Source: Gambelia wislizenii
Lineage: Eukaryota; Chordata; Lepidosauria; Squamata; Crotaphytidae
Direction: 5' to 3'
Length of the DNA: 64,000 nucleotides
Assembly: GCA_030847615.1 (NCBI GenBank)
Contig: JAUMIR010000002.1
Coordinates: 118,118,309 to 118,182,308, forward strand
Part shown: positions 21,438 through 32,717 of the stretch, piece after piece
Layout of the letters: the number at the start of each line of letters is the position of its first letter
Position numbering within the stretch: position 1 is the first letter of the stretch
Translations under genes and position numbers: made by a program
Notes under the pieces: generated by a model
Database searches by the model: none
Seen by the model: only the letters and a program-made list of their open reading frames with translations
Told to the model about the DNA's origin: nothing

Positions 21438-22119
21438 TACTGTGAAAATAAGCAGCAAGTATCAAAGGCCTTCTCACCATCTAAAGCAACAATGACTGGC
21501 TGATCAGTTCTATCTGAGTTTAAAGCAATGAAGTCCACAACCAATCAAATACTAGGCTCTCTGCCTGTTTTTGATAAATCCCATTTGGTCAGGATTTACC
21601 AAAAATGAAATTACTTTTTGTAATCTTTTAGTTAAAATGACTGTCAAAATTTTGATAGCAACATTAAGTAAGGATATAGGGTGGTAGGTAACACAGTGAG
21701 TATAATCCTTACTAGAGTAGCTATCAGGGTAATATAGGCATCATTGAGTGATGAAGAGAGGGAACTGGATTCTAAGATATGTTTGTAAAACTGGAGCAGT
21801 CTTGGTGCTAACAGACTGGAAAAGGCGTGGCACCATTCAGTTGAAAACCCATCAGAGCCAGGAGACTTTCCATTTCTTGTACTTGCAGAAACATTGATAA
21901 TTTCCTCTAAGTGTAAAACTTCCAAGAGAAATTCTTGCTATGATAGGTTAAGATTAAGATGGAGAAATTCAATATGAGAAAATAAAGCCCCCATATTCTG
22001 TCAGTGAATTTCATTATTGAAGCTACAGAGATCCCCATAAAACTTCAAGAATTGTATATTTATATCTGTGGGTGATGTATAAATGATTGCTTTCATCTTT
22101 GATAGCTGAAATAACATTA

Positions 22120-22333
22120 CAGTTGCCCCTTCATATTCGCTGGGGTTTGGTTCCAGGACTCTCCATGGATACCAAAATCCATGAATGCTCAAGTCCCATT
22201 ATATGCAATGGCATAGCAAAATGGTGTCCCTTATATAAGATGGCAAAATCAAGGTTTGCTTTTTGGATTATTATTTTTTAAAGAATATTTTCAAGCCGTG
22301 AATACCAAATCCGTGGATACAGAGGGACAACTG
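22120..22333 (-). mobile_element. Tigger-like MITE, 214 bp
   Basis: Terminal inverted repeats of the CAGTTG(T/C)CCC(C/T)(T/C) type with TA flanks at 22118-22119 and 22334-22335. It is the same family, in opposite orientation, as 51727-51955, sharing 'ggcttgaaaatattc' and 'tataagggacaccattttgctatg' segments. It interrupts the minus-strand L1. Confidence 0.9.
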
Positions 22334-22620
22334 TATGTTGCTCTTGATGCTTAAGGCAATGTGCCAGAATCTTGTTGGGATGTTCCCCACTTTCTCAATA
22401 TGCTTGCTGTAGACATGTCAAAGCAAGTTCAGTTTGTTGCGAGAGGATATTATGCAGTTACTTTTTGCAATTCTTGCTAAAGTTGTTCAGACGGAGAAAT
22501 AAATTGAGATACGAGAGCTTTCATCTGCTTATTCAGTAATTCCTTTCTTTTTTATTTTAAACTGTCTTAATGTTCATCATCTTATAGTATACCAGATACA
22601 TTTGGGAGTTAGAGGGGGAA

Positions 22621-24930
22621 AGTATTTTTTTAATTATTTAGCTTGTGATAAAAGTGTAATCAACTTGTTCATAATAACACATACACACTCCTCATGTACA
22701 GCAAACAAAGCTTATGATTTAATATTGGGTCCATATATAAAATAATGAATGGACAATTTAATATTTATAGAGTGATACTCTTATCTTAGATCCCCTTTGA
22801 TGTTCTGGAAATATTATGGGAAATTTACCAAGCCATAAATATGATTTAAGACCATTCACCCCTTGGAAAGGAAATAGAATTTACAGCCCCAAAATGTTCA
22901 GTGTTCTTCAAAAATTCCATGGAAGGGATACATTTTTTCCTGATTCATTCCAAAATATGTTTCTGGGTTTGTGGACAGGACTGCAAAACATAAGGGCCTA
23001 CCTAGTCAGTTCTTGCATCTGAATTAATAACTCAGTTTCACTCTCACTCACATAACACTCTTTTCCTTCATAGTTTGCTTTGTAATGAAATTCATTTTTA
23101 ATCACACAGTCACTACAATGAAACTTGGTGTCCGGAAACTGAAGGAAAATGGCACTTCTGAAGCCACTACTCTCTGCGTTGCTTCATGGTAAAACACATC
23201 TGCAGAGCTTGATGTTTTTTTCTCTAGCTATTTTGTACTGCAAAAGACATCTATTCCATGATGCAAGACCTCAAGCTGGTTTTTATTTTTAATGAAGCAG
23301 TTAAATTTGTGTTAATAAAAAGACCCAAGCGAGCTAATTCTGAGGTCAAAACCAATGGCTGTTCAGTGATTTCCCTGATTTCTTACTGAACCGATTGCCA
23401 GAATTGACTCACAATTGGATAGAGCTATAACATGTGGAAATAAAATATGAACTAGGCTGTCTGCAGCCCGTGCGACATTCAGCTGACCTACAATATGCCC
23501 AAGTTCTATGAGACAAAAGTACTGTCTAAAATGAGTTTGACAGAAATTTCTATAATATTAAAAATAAAAAAGAAGCCAAATTTGTATATTCCATCCCTTT
23601 GAAAACCAAGTGAGCACACACTGTGCCATCAGTAAAGCTTGCCTCCTTAAAAACACAGATATATTATTCTTTAATGGATATTTAATTGTCCTATTATTCT
23701 CTCCATATGGCTCTATTCCTTTGAGCTCAGCATGAGAAGTGATGTATTTTGGGATGCAAATTCCTATGAACTACGCTGAGAAGTGAACATGCAGGATTGA
23801 TTGGTCAGGAATCAGAATAAACAAGAACCTTAACATTTAAACATGGATACATTACCTCCTTTTCTCTCATGGCTCAGAATGTTACTTGATAGGCAACTTG
23901 CCTTTATTTTTCTTTGCAAGTTTCTTGTTTCCTAGTTCAAGGAACCTGCTCTCAAAACATGAAACACTTATTCTTTTGTTCTTTCAAGTGATAAAATAAT
24001 GGGTTAGCTGTTCATTGGCTTGAGCTGAAGTAAGTGGTTATTTCAAATGCTATAGAGATGGAAAGTAGGCCACTCTAACAGTGAATGGGAAGGTTTATTA
24101 GGGTAACTGTTGATTTTACAATTGCAGATACTGAGTAAAAGTCACCATACCCCTCATCAACATGGATAAATTTGCACTGAGAGACTTAGAGGAGTATTTT
24201 TGACCCCATGAAAGTTCCAAAATACTTCAGAAAATAAAATATCCCATGCCCACAGGAGTGGTTGTGGGTGTGGAATGAAGGGTATTCCACAATAACTAAG
24301 CAAGCAGAGCCAGAAGACACACGTTCAAATAAGATGGAACCTTTTTTTTTAAAGTAATAGATTGACAGATCTCCTTTTCTGCAAAAAATGTGGCCACCAT
24401 AATTGTTACCATGCTTAATTAAAACTGGAAAAAAAATGTGGACCTCCAAAAACTGGAAATGAGCATAATGCTGAAGAAAAAACAACAGCTGTCTTCATTT
24501 ATTTGCAGAAAGACCCAGCACTAATTTTAGAAGGCTATGGGGTAGGGATGGAAAAATACTTGAAGATTCAAGTGGGGTGGGGGGAAGCCCTAGCTTCTCA
24601 AGTGTACAACAAAACAAAACACCCAGATGAGGATAATCTTCCTCAAGCCATTTTCTCATTACCCCATCCCATGGCTTTGAATAGACTGCATGACTACTCC
24701 CATCCCCCCTGGGCCAGATTACCCCTCCAAGACAGAAGGTTGGGGGAGGGTAGCCCAGTGAGGAGGACTGTGTGTTGTGTTCTGGGAGTCAGCACATGAT
24801 GACAACTTTTGCATCATATTGAATCAGCTGCCAGAACATGTTTGGCGAGGGCAATCCTCCTTGCTCTCCTCCCCATGGCATCAGGAGTGGGGAGATAAGC
24901 CAACTGTGGAATACTATAATCTCTCTGAGT
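22621..24930. other. Repeat-poor unassigned stretch; candidate conserved non-coding DNA
   Basis: After the L1 edge no repeat family is recognised for about 2.3 kb, which is unusual in this window. The part at roughly 22800-23650 has even composition with no low-complexity runs. I cannot test conservation. No exon is called. Confidence 0.35.
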
Positions 24931-25166
24931 AAGCCTAAATGCCCTAAAGGAACCAGATCCTGTCTGATCTCAGAAGCTAGGCAGGGTCAGCCCTGGCTAG
25001 TACTTGGATGGGAGACTGCTAATGAAATACCTGATGCTATACACTATATTTCAGAAGAAGGAACTGGCAAAAGCACTTCTGAATATTCTTTGCCTAAGAA
25101 AAGCCTGTAAAAACCATGGGGTTGCCATAAGTCGACAGGTAACTTGAAGGCACGTACACACACATA
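24931..25166 (+). mobile_element. 5S-rRNA-derived SINE
   Basis: The head (24945-25045) resembles vertebrate 5S rRNA, including the internal control region: 'GAAGCTAGGCAGGGTCAG' (A box) and 'TACTTGGATGGGAGACTGC' (C box). After the 5S part comes a body with 'gaaggaactggcaaaagc' and a tail 'ggggttgccataagtcgacagg...cttgaaggca' ending in (AC)n. The tail is of the BovB-LINE type, so mobilisation by BovB is inferred. This is a SINE, not a functional 5S gene: it is diverged and fused to the tail. Confidence 0.88.
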
Positions 25167-26364
25167 GTCTGCCTGGTCTTTGCTTGGCTTCCCCTACCCG
25201 CCCAATGTCATGCAGGAAGGTGGGAGTAGATAAATGCTTGAGCCTCACTCAGCTCCCCTGACCCCCCTCCCCACAAATCTTCCTGATGTAATGCAGAGAA
25301 TGGGCAGTGAAAAGCTGAAAGAGACTGGGAAGGCTGTAATGTACCCAGTTGTCTCTCATCTTCTCCCCCACCCCTTGATGTCATGCAAGGAGTGGGTGCA
25401 TGAGTGATCCAAGAAAGGCTATACACTCCCCAATCCTCACTCAACTTCCCTCCTCACTGCTCTGGCACTGGAGACTTTCTACTCATGTGAGACCTCTTCA
25501 AAAACCACATAGTTTTCAAAGACATCTGGCAGCAGGGAGAAAATGGATTAAATTATTTGTTCTGCCCTATGGGAATGAATAATTTAACACAGCACATCCC
25601 TATTGTGGGTAATTTTCTACTCCAATAACAAAATAGTTTCTGCTGAGGGAACTATCTCTCAAGGAAGGGTCTTTTTAATACTAGCCACTGTAGAGGCAAC
25701 CAGAGTATGCACCTAAATGGTACTGTGGTCCTTGAAAGCAAACTCTGGTGTATTTTCTGCTGGTTTTCTTAATCACTGCCCTACTGCAGAAGTAATGGGG
25801 TGTGAGCTATGATTTATTCTGTCAGTTGCTGTCAATCTGCATTAGGCCTTCAGTTAGCAGAATCTCTGCCAGTTCTAAGCTGCTGGGAAAAAAATTCTTC
25901 AACTATATTTTGTCCAGGGTGGAATTACGCTCCAACTAGACTTGTCGCCATACTGTAACTAGGCTGGGCTTCCTGTGGTGTACCAGGCAGCCTGTTCAGG
26001 TAAATGTCTCTCTTCAGAGGATATGATGACTTAATGCTGCAGCATAACCACAGTTTTATTTCATATTTTCCTGGTTTACTTGAGATATATTGCCAGAATG
26101 GGCATTGACTTCTAAAATCAACCAGCTGTTCATCAGTGGTTAGATCTCTCCATGGTAATTTCTACATTCAGAGCTGCTCAACAAACATAGTCCACATTTT
26201 CTGAGAGACAGCATGCTGTCTGTCATCCTAGGCATTGCTCTTGTTTCCTTGTTGACCCTCAATTACTTTGTGAGTGTATAAAATCGCTTCAGGTTCATCA
26301 TTGCTCTGGCAGCTATGAACTGAGACTGGGTGCCATAGTTCCTCCAAGCCTTCATGTCATTCAT
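25167..26364. other. Mostly unassigned; weak degenerate tandem at 25190-25400
   Basis: The motif 'atgt(c/a)atgca(a)gga...tggg' following a C-rich run occurs near 25205, 25285 and 25377, suggesting an old tandem of about 80-90 bp. Nothing else is recognised. Confidence 0.3.
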
Positions 26365-26850
26365 GATACTGTTACCCTAAGGAGTGGGGGGTGCTTTAGA
26401 GACCCACCCATGATCCATTATTAGCTGAGGGAATTACTAGCTCAAACAGATGCCAGAGAGAGGAGGGTAACTGTGGGGATCTTTTCGCCTCTGTATACCA
26501 GTACTAACTGCAGAGGACACCCCAACTTTAAAGTGGAATAGAATATTTTTGTTGAAACAACACAAAAATGCATTCACACACACAACACACATTCCTCAGA
26601 ACCATACAAGGCTGTAGACAAGTAAGGCAGAGAGACTGGATAGAGGGAGAGATTCGGGAAAACAGGGCAGAATTTCGTGTAGCAAAGGTACTCAGATAGG
26701 CGTCTGAGGGTGACACAGGAGGTTCCGAACTGAGGGTGTGCTGAAGAAGAGAGTGGCCAGGTTCATCTATCATGGCACACCTTTCTGTTGTTGGGGGACT
26801 AATATTTATATCCTGTTTCATGTCCTGAAGGGATACTGTGGTAAGGACAA
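26365..26850 (+). mobile_element. Unclassified dispersed repeat, copy A (LTR-like?)
   Basis: Co-linear with 46755-47420: 'gttaccct' at the start, then 'cttttcgcct...taccagtact', an A/T-rich block with 'gtgga.tagaatatttttgttgaaa', 'acattcacacaca' and '..caaggct.ta..' further on. The order is conserved although identity is low. A polyadenylation-like A/T block in the middle and a 'TGTTACCCT' start in copy B make an LTR possible, but no flanking internal region is seen. Confidence 0.4.
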
Positions 26851-27887
26851 AGCTTGGATGGCTTTCCCACTGAATAGACAAAGGGAACTTCCTTAACAAC
26901 TATGTATACTAAGGGGCTTCTACATAGTCCTAATATGGGTTTGTTTGCCAAAATATTTCTAATACACATCCCAGGTCATTGTGACCTTCACCTCACGTTT
27001 TCAGTTCATCCCGGCCACCCTGACCCCAAAAAGTGTCCAATATTTCCAATTATGAGATGTTGTGGGGAGGGGGTGATAGGGCATGCTAACAATACACCCC
27101 TGTCAGGAACTATAGGGTACTGTATGTTTTCATCTTAGCAGTTTCAAAGGACTTCTAGTCTATGACTTAAGTAGACATGCCCTGAATACATTGTAGGGCT
27201 CTCTCCTTGTTTCATAAATGATAACGAATGCTTCATGCGAGGAGCAGTTTAATGGTGAATTGAACTGCTCTGTGGTGAACAGTCTGTGGATAACTGCTCC
27301 AGGTACTTCCATCCATTATTCTCATGACCACAGAAACTTCACTTCTGTATCCTGGACAGAATAAAGTGAACATGCATTTACTACCAACCCACTTTTCAGC
27401 AAGGAGAAGAGTTGTTGCTCATCCAAGTACTTGCACCTTCTTCTCTGCAGCATATTTCACTCACTAAATGCATGCTTCTTCTCCTTCTTCTTCTTCTTTT
27501 TTTTTTTTTGGTCCCAAATACACTACATTGTATGGGACCAAAAATAAAATACAAAATAAAAATAAAAATAAAACGGCAAATTGCAATAGATTTGTTAGGA
27601 TACTTTTTGTTCCAGATGTTTTTTAAGTTCAGTAAAATAAAACAGTAATGGTAGGTAGATGGAACTTCGGGAACTTGGTTAAAACTCTTGTGGTGACAAT
27701 ATCATAAAATGCCTATCTTGTTAGTCTAGTTCATTGTGAATTCTGAAGCAATGCCTCTGCGGGGTTAAAATGTCCCTTCTTCTAGGATGAAGATCAAGGA
27801 AACAATCCTGTATTCATGGGCAGAAGAATAAACACTTTTGGTTTCATTGGGGTTTATTCTGAATGGACGTATATAGGAATGCATTAC
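26851..27887. other. Unassigned, with (CTT)n/T-rich and A-rich tracts at 27478-27580
   Basis: A stem of TTTTGGTCCCA (27506-27516) and its complement (27533-27543) sits between a pyrimidine tract and an A-rich tract, like a small foldback. The rest is not recognised. Confidence 0.4.
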
Positions 27888-28656
27888 TACTTAAATTTCA
27901 ACAGGGAGAAATGCAGGACACTACAATTGGGCAGTAAAAATGAAATGCACAGATATAGGATGGGTGACACCTGGCTTGACGGCAGTACATGCAAAAGGTA
28001 TCTAAGAGCCTTAGTGGACCACACTAAGCTTAACATGAGTCAGCAGTTTGATGCAGCAGCTAAAAAAGCCAATGTGATTCTAGACTGCATCAATAGGAGT
28101 ATAGTGTCTAGATCAAAGGAAGTAATACTGCTACTCTATTCTGCTTTGGGCAGACCTGACCTGGAATACTGTGTCCAGTTCTGGGTACCACAAATTCAAG
28201 GATACTGAGAAGCTGGAACGTGTCCAGGGGAGGGCGGCCAAAATGGTGGGAGGTCTGTAAGCCATGCCCAATAAGGAGTGTCTTACGTATCTGGGCATGT
28301 TTAGCCTGCAGAAGAGAAGGTTAAGAGGTGACATGATAGCTGTGTTTAAATATTTGAAGGCACTTCATATTGAGGATGGAGCAAGCTTGTTTTCTGCTGC
28401 TCCAGAGCAAAGGACTCAAACTACAGGAAAAGAGATCCCACCTAAACATTAGGAAGAAATTCCTGATAGTAAGAGCTGTTCAACAGTGGAATGTGCTGCT
28501 TCGGAGTGTGGTGGAGTCTCCTTCTTTGGAGGTTTTTTAACAGAAGCTGGATAGCCATCTGTCAGGAAGGCTTTGATTATTTATCCCTGCAGGGCAGGGG
28601 GTTGGACTAGATGGCCCTTGTGGTCTCTTCCAACTCTTATGATTCTATGATTCTAC
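27888..28656 (+). mobile_element. CR1 LINE 3' fragment
   Basis: The segment decodes the CR1 ORF2 C-terminal part: 'FNREKCRTLQLGSKNEMHRYRMG', 'LNMSQQFDAAAKKAN', '[23 protein letters not shown]' in interrupted frames. A 3' UTR follows, ending in 'ATGATTCTATGATTCTA'. It is 5'-truncated, with frameshifts. Confidence 0.92.
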
Positions 28657-28660
28657 TTAA

Positions 28661-28947
28661 AGGAGCCCTGGTGGCGTAGTGGTTAAAATGCCAGTACTGC
28701 AAGTCACCACGTTGCAAGTTCGATTCCAGTGGGCTCCAAGGTTCACTCAGCCTTCCATCCTTTCATAGGTTGGTAAAATGAGTACCCAGCTTGTGGGGGC
28801 AATTAGCTAACACACATTGGAAACTGCTTAATGCAGTGTAGATGTGTAAATGTGCTATTGCTTAAAAAACAATTTGTAAGCCGCTCTGATAACCTTGTGG
28901 CTGAAGAGCGGGATATAAATTAAATAAATAAATAAAATAAAATAAAG
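28661..28947 (+). mobile_element. tRNA-derived SINE, complete copy
   Basis: The head 'gtggcgtagtggttaaaatg' (A-box-like) and 'caagttcgattcc' (B box) form a tRNA-like Pol III promoter within the first 70 bp. The body includes 'cacacattggaaactgcttaatgcag' and the tail 'gtaagccgctctgata..ttgtggctgaagagcggg', ending in (ATAA)n. Other copies are at 36564-36834 and, partly, 18221-18370. The tail resembles an L2-type 3' end, so L2 machinery may have mobilised it. Confidence 0.9.
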
Positions 28948-28989
28948 CCACTTATATATGCATAAATTTACCTTAGTATTATAGTCAGC

Positions 28990-29507
28990 CCTCCTGTCCT
29001 CAAAAGTGTTTACTCATCAAGTCTCCATCTAAACTTCACTTGTTCTGTTTTCAGTCACATTGTGATGGAATTATGGTCTGAAAATATTTTTGGTAAAATG
29101 TCCATCCTCTTTACTAAATTAGCCATATTTTTAAATGTCGAAAACATACCTATTCTAGAAAAAGATTCACGATGGTTTGAAGAGAAGGTGTAATTTCGAG
29201 TGCTTGGCTGCAAATGTCTCCAACCATCCATTAACCCAAAATGCTGACTATACCTTTAAAAAGATCTGGGCAGCCTGCATTGATCTTCCTTGAGTCTTTT
29301 GCTGGAACAATTATCCATATTAGGTTCCACAACTTTGTTTCAGTCCCCCATGCAAATCAGATTTTATAATTCCAATTCTGATGTCTCCCTTAATAGTTTT
29401 TCATAAAATATTGCTTTCTCATTATTTGGAGCATAAATTCCCATTAAGTGTATAGTCTTACCATGCCAGTTAATCTCCACAATTAAACCTCTTCCTTGTT
29501 CATCATT
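28990..29507 (-). mobile_element. L1 fragment (endonuclease part), left side of a split L1
   Basis: The minus strand decodes the L1 endonuclease: 'FNDEQGRGLIVEINW..KTIHLMGIYAPN' near 29380-29510 and 'MDILPKIFSDHN...WRLD' near 29010-29090. It continues, across the insertion at 29518-30201, the L1 piece at 30212-31245. Confidence 0.85.
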
Positions 29508-29517
29508 AAATATCAAT

Positions 29518-30201
29518 AAATAACAATAAATATTGTTGGAGAGGTTGTCAAGAAATAGGTACATATAAGCATATGTGGTGGAATTGTAAATTTGTACAGC
29601 AGTTTTGGGAAATGGTTTTTATAGAAATAGAGAATATTCTGAATAGAAATATAGAAAGGAAGCCGAGCATAGCATTGATGTCAATTTATAATGAAGAGAA
29701 TGGGAACCAAGCAGAAATGGATTTAATAACAAATTTATTAACGGCAGCAAGATTAATTATAGCAAGACATTGGAAAATGCAAATAAATGTACAAGTGGAG
29801 GAGTGGTATAAAGAAGTGTGGAAGATGGCAATAAATGATAAGTTAACATGTAGACTCAAAGTAAGAAGAGGAAGTTGGAAAGAAAGTGATTTTGATAAAA
29901 TTTGGAATGTATTTGTTAAAAAAGTATTACAGACAAAAGATGGGAGGTTACCTCCATGAGAAGAAATGAGATTCTGGAAAGATTAGGTAAGGGATAACGG
30001 CTCTGGTGAAGGGGAGCACTGAGGTGGGGGGGGTAGGGGAATTAATATTTTTGAATAGAATTATAATAAAGAATCTATGTTAACTTTTGAAACTAGTTAA
30101 TAGAAAAATTGTGATTTTATAGTAATGTTATGTGTTATAATAACTATGTATTGATAAGATAATATAATGTATGATTATAAAATTAATAAAAATATATTTA
30201 A
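29518..30201 (+). mobile_element. 5'-truncated L1 3' end inserted into another L1, with 10-bp TSD
   Basis: The plus strand decodes the extreme C-terminus of L1 ORF2 ('YCWRGCQEIGTYKHMWWNC', then a 128-codon open frame to 'KTKDGRLPP'-like residues at 29959), a 3' UTR and an A-rich tail. AAATATCAAT flanks it at 29508-29517 and 30202-30211. The CX2C/HMWW zinc-knuckle-like region typical of L1 ORF2 is present. Confidence 0.92.
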
Positions 30202-30211
30202 AAATATCAAT

Positions 30212-31245
30212 TTAGGTTGGTATTTTTGACTTACGTGAAAAACTACTCCATGTCTTTTATTTTTCTGTTCAGACACAAATTCCAGGCCCAAAGTTCTATT
30301 CTGCAAGAGTCTAGAATCTCTCTGTCTTATATGGGTCTCCTGGAGACAGACACTATAATATTTGAGGGGTTTTTTTTTAAAAAAAATCCAAATCATTTTC
30401 CTATTTGGGGTGTGAATTTAGTCCATTTACATTCCATGTTATTTTCAAATTCATTTTGTTATTGAGAAAATAAAAAGGGAAATGTATTATTGTTGTTGTT
30501 ATTTCTTTAAAGCTTTCAACAGTTTGAATGGCTCCTTGGGAGCTTCCTTCAACTTTTTATACAGCACCCTTTCTTTCTCTAGAGAATTTATTGTATATTT
30601 ATGGTGCTCATGGGTAGTTATCAGACCCTTTGGCACTATCTAGTGAAAAGCCATGTCTCTCTTCTTGAACAACTCCACCACAAAATTACACTCTCTCTGC
30701 ACTTCTTCAGTATTCTTTCTGGGATGTCTTTAAACATAATAATTTCACTCTGAGTTATCGTAAGCATTTTCTTATAATGTGCTCTCAATATTTCATCTCT
30801 TGACATTTTTCTGTATGAAACAAATGATCACATCTTTATGAGCTGTGCAAAAGTCCCCACAGTTGTCTGCCTTAAATCAGCCATCTCCTACAGTGCAGAT
30901 CTAAGTCTGACCTAAGTCTCCTTGGTCTTCAGATCAATCAACATAATCAACATTATCTTGGATCTTTTCCAAATCTTGCCTTAAATTTCAATTCCCTTAA
31001 TATTGTTAGAGTTCTTCTGTTCATTATTATTTACAGTAGTCATTATGTTCTGAATGGAGTCATTAATCTCTTTGAAATTTCTCTTCACTGTTTAATTAAA
31101 ATGGTGCACTTCCATGGATATGTCTGATCTTATCTCACTCATTTTCTGTTCAATCTTGCATTCTAAGGTCAAAGTGTTACCTGTAAGGCATTTATTCAGT
31201 TCCACAATCTGACTAGATATTTCATGACATTAGTCCTTCTCCAGA
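30212..31245 (-). mobile_element. L1 fragment (ORF1 end and ORF2 start), right side of the split L1
   Basis: On the minus strand, 30212-30400 decodes the start of the endonuclease ('CLQETHIRQRDSRLL', 'KRHGVVFHVSQKYQPKLIF'). Further upstream (30480-31240) are decayed ORF1-like stretches ('QSEIIMFKDIPERILKK'). The sequence rejoins 29507 across the inserted L1. Confidence 0.8.
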
Positions 31246-31249
31246 ATCG

Positions 31250-31645
31250 ATTTTTTTATGCTATCTCGAAATATGAGTGATACAGTACAGAAAGTAGGTA
31301 TCCTCCCAAGAATTTGGTTGGATCACAATCCAGTAGTACTTGAACTTAAAGAACAAAAATTTGAATACAGCTGGCGATTGAATAATAGTTTATTACAATG
31401 CGAGGAAGTAGTTCAAAAAGCAAAGCATATGTTAACATGCTATTTTGAAGAAAATTTAGATGGAGAAACAGATATAATCACAACATGGGAAGTGTCCAAA
31501 GAGGAGATGCACAGGTTCTTTATCCAGCAGAATACAGAGATAAGAAGGAAGAAGATGGATAGAACAAGCAAGAGCAGAGAAAATCGAAGAGAGAAGGAAA
31601 AGAAACTTCTGTATTTTATTAATGTAAAGATAGTAGTAATCATAC
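31250..31645 (+). mobile_element. Separate L1 fragment (endonuclease end and linker)
   Basis: This is a 131-codon plus-strand frame with 'WLDHNPVVLELKEQKFEYSWRLNNSLL' and the EEVVQ...linker of L1 ORF2. It overlaps in element coordinates with the minus-strand piece ending near 29000, so it is not the missing half of that copy but an independent fragment (or a duplication). Confidence 0.8.
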
Positions 31646-32717
31646 AAAGCTAGGATAGCACACAGTCTGTGCAGCTAATGGTTGATCATCTTTGGCCAGA
31701 GTGCAGTGCCTTTTAATTCTTAGCATTAGCCACCTTCAGTCTGGTAGCACCCCTGCTCTTATTCATATCTTGTATGACTCCAATTGGCGATTCAGACATC
31801 ATGCTAAACCAATGTTTACTTTAACTGTAGTTTGAAAAGAAAACCATGATTTGAGCTTCTGAACATACAGGAAACCATAATTACAGCTGTCTATTGTCAT
31901 TTTCCCTTTTCTAAGCAATCCTATTTTATAGTTTTTCAGCTTCTAGAGGAAAGTGCCATCAAAATATTGGTTTGTCAATATAGACATCAAAGTATATTGT
32001 GTTTAGTGCAAAACTAACTTCAAGCCATAGTTTGTCAAACCATGGTTAGCCTTTCTTAAACTTAATTGGCAGCCTATGTTTGTACAGCCTCCTAATATTG
32101 GTGTTGGTATGTGTTTTAAACATTAAGTAATTTCATAGCCATTCTATACCCTGGGATTTGGAGGGATAGAATAGCTTCTTGGAGAATAGGCTGCTTTCTT
32201 GAATCACTGGTTCCAGGTGAGAGCATTCTCAGATGCTCATCTGATACTTTTCCACAGTTAATCCCAAAGGCTGATGATGCAGTTTTAGAGAGAGAGGTAT
32301 CAACTCAGGAATCAATTCAGCAACTTCATGTGTTCTAACAAAAAGTGTCTGCATATGTATACCCTTGGGAAGCAGAGATATTGATTTTGTGACACGCTAG
32401 CAGTTTCTGTGATACTGAAACTGCAAAAGATTATATTGAAAGTAGGCTTGATTTGACTTATAGCAGGGTTTGTGTTACTGAAGTCTTCTGCCAACTTACA
32501 GAAAATGTCAACTCTGGCTTCTGTTTACAGGTCTGTTCTCACTCGTTTGGGAATTACAAGAAAGTCATGAAAGTTAAAATGTTCCATAATGGAGCTGGAA
32601 CAAAAAAATGACCCAATTCGTATGTGAACATTTAGTTTATTTCAAGGCTGCGTTCTTTCTGCAGTAGTGATGTTAATCATTGATCCCAAGTAAGTTAGAC
32701 ACACCAGTTTGCTCTGA
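31646..32717. other. Unassigned non-coding stretch
   Basis: No repeat family, exon or RNA gene recognised. Confidence 0.4.

Larger units (their letters stand above)
19130..22620 (-). mobile_element. L1 ORF2 fragment, split by three later insertions
   Basis: The minus strand decodes L1 ORF2 from the linker (near 22350-22600: 'GEHPNKILAHCLKHQ') through 'AIKDE' and 'NGKSPGSDGFSTEW' (about 21870), 'ALDGEKAFDT' (about 21470), 'FGFPKIFFKWIHFLY' (about 20400), the catalytic block, here decayed to FTND (about 20210), to 'INIIPRIVYVIHGIPL' and the 'TLWGNLDLKIG' end near 19200. Interruptions are a Tigger-like MITE at 22120-22333, a Tigger-like element at 20438-21437 and a CR1 at 19683-19875. Frames are broken throughout. 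Confidence 0.88.

Noticed and set aside
20247..21544. Overlapping 90-184-codon frames as possible genes
   Set aside because: They combine decayed L1 RT with the GC-rich interior of a Tigger-like element; no transposase or host domain.
24945..25045. Functional 5S rRNA gene
   Set aside because: Several substitutions, fused to a SINE body and tail, with no T-tract terminator at the right place.
28661..28735. Functional tRNA gene
   Set aside because: Only A and B boxes and partial tRNA likeness; it continues into a SINE body found at two other loci.
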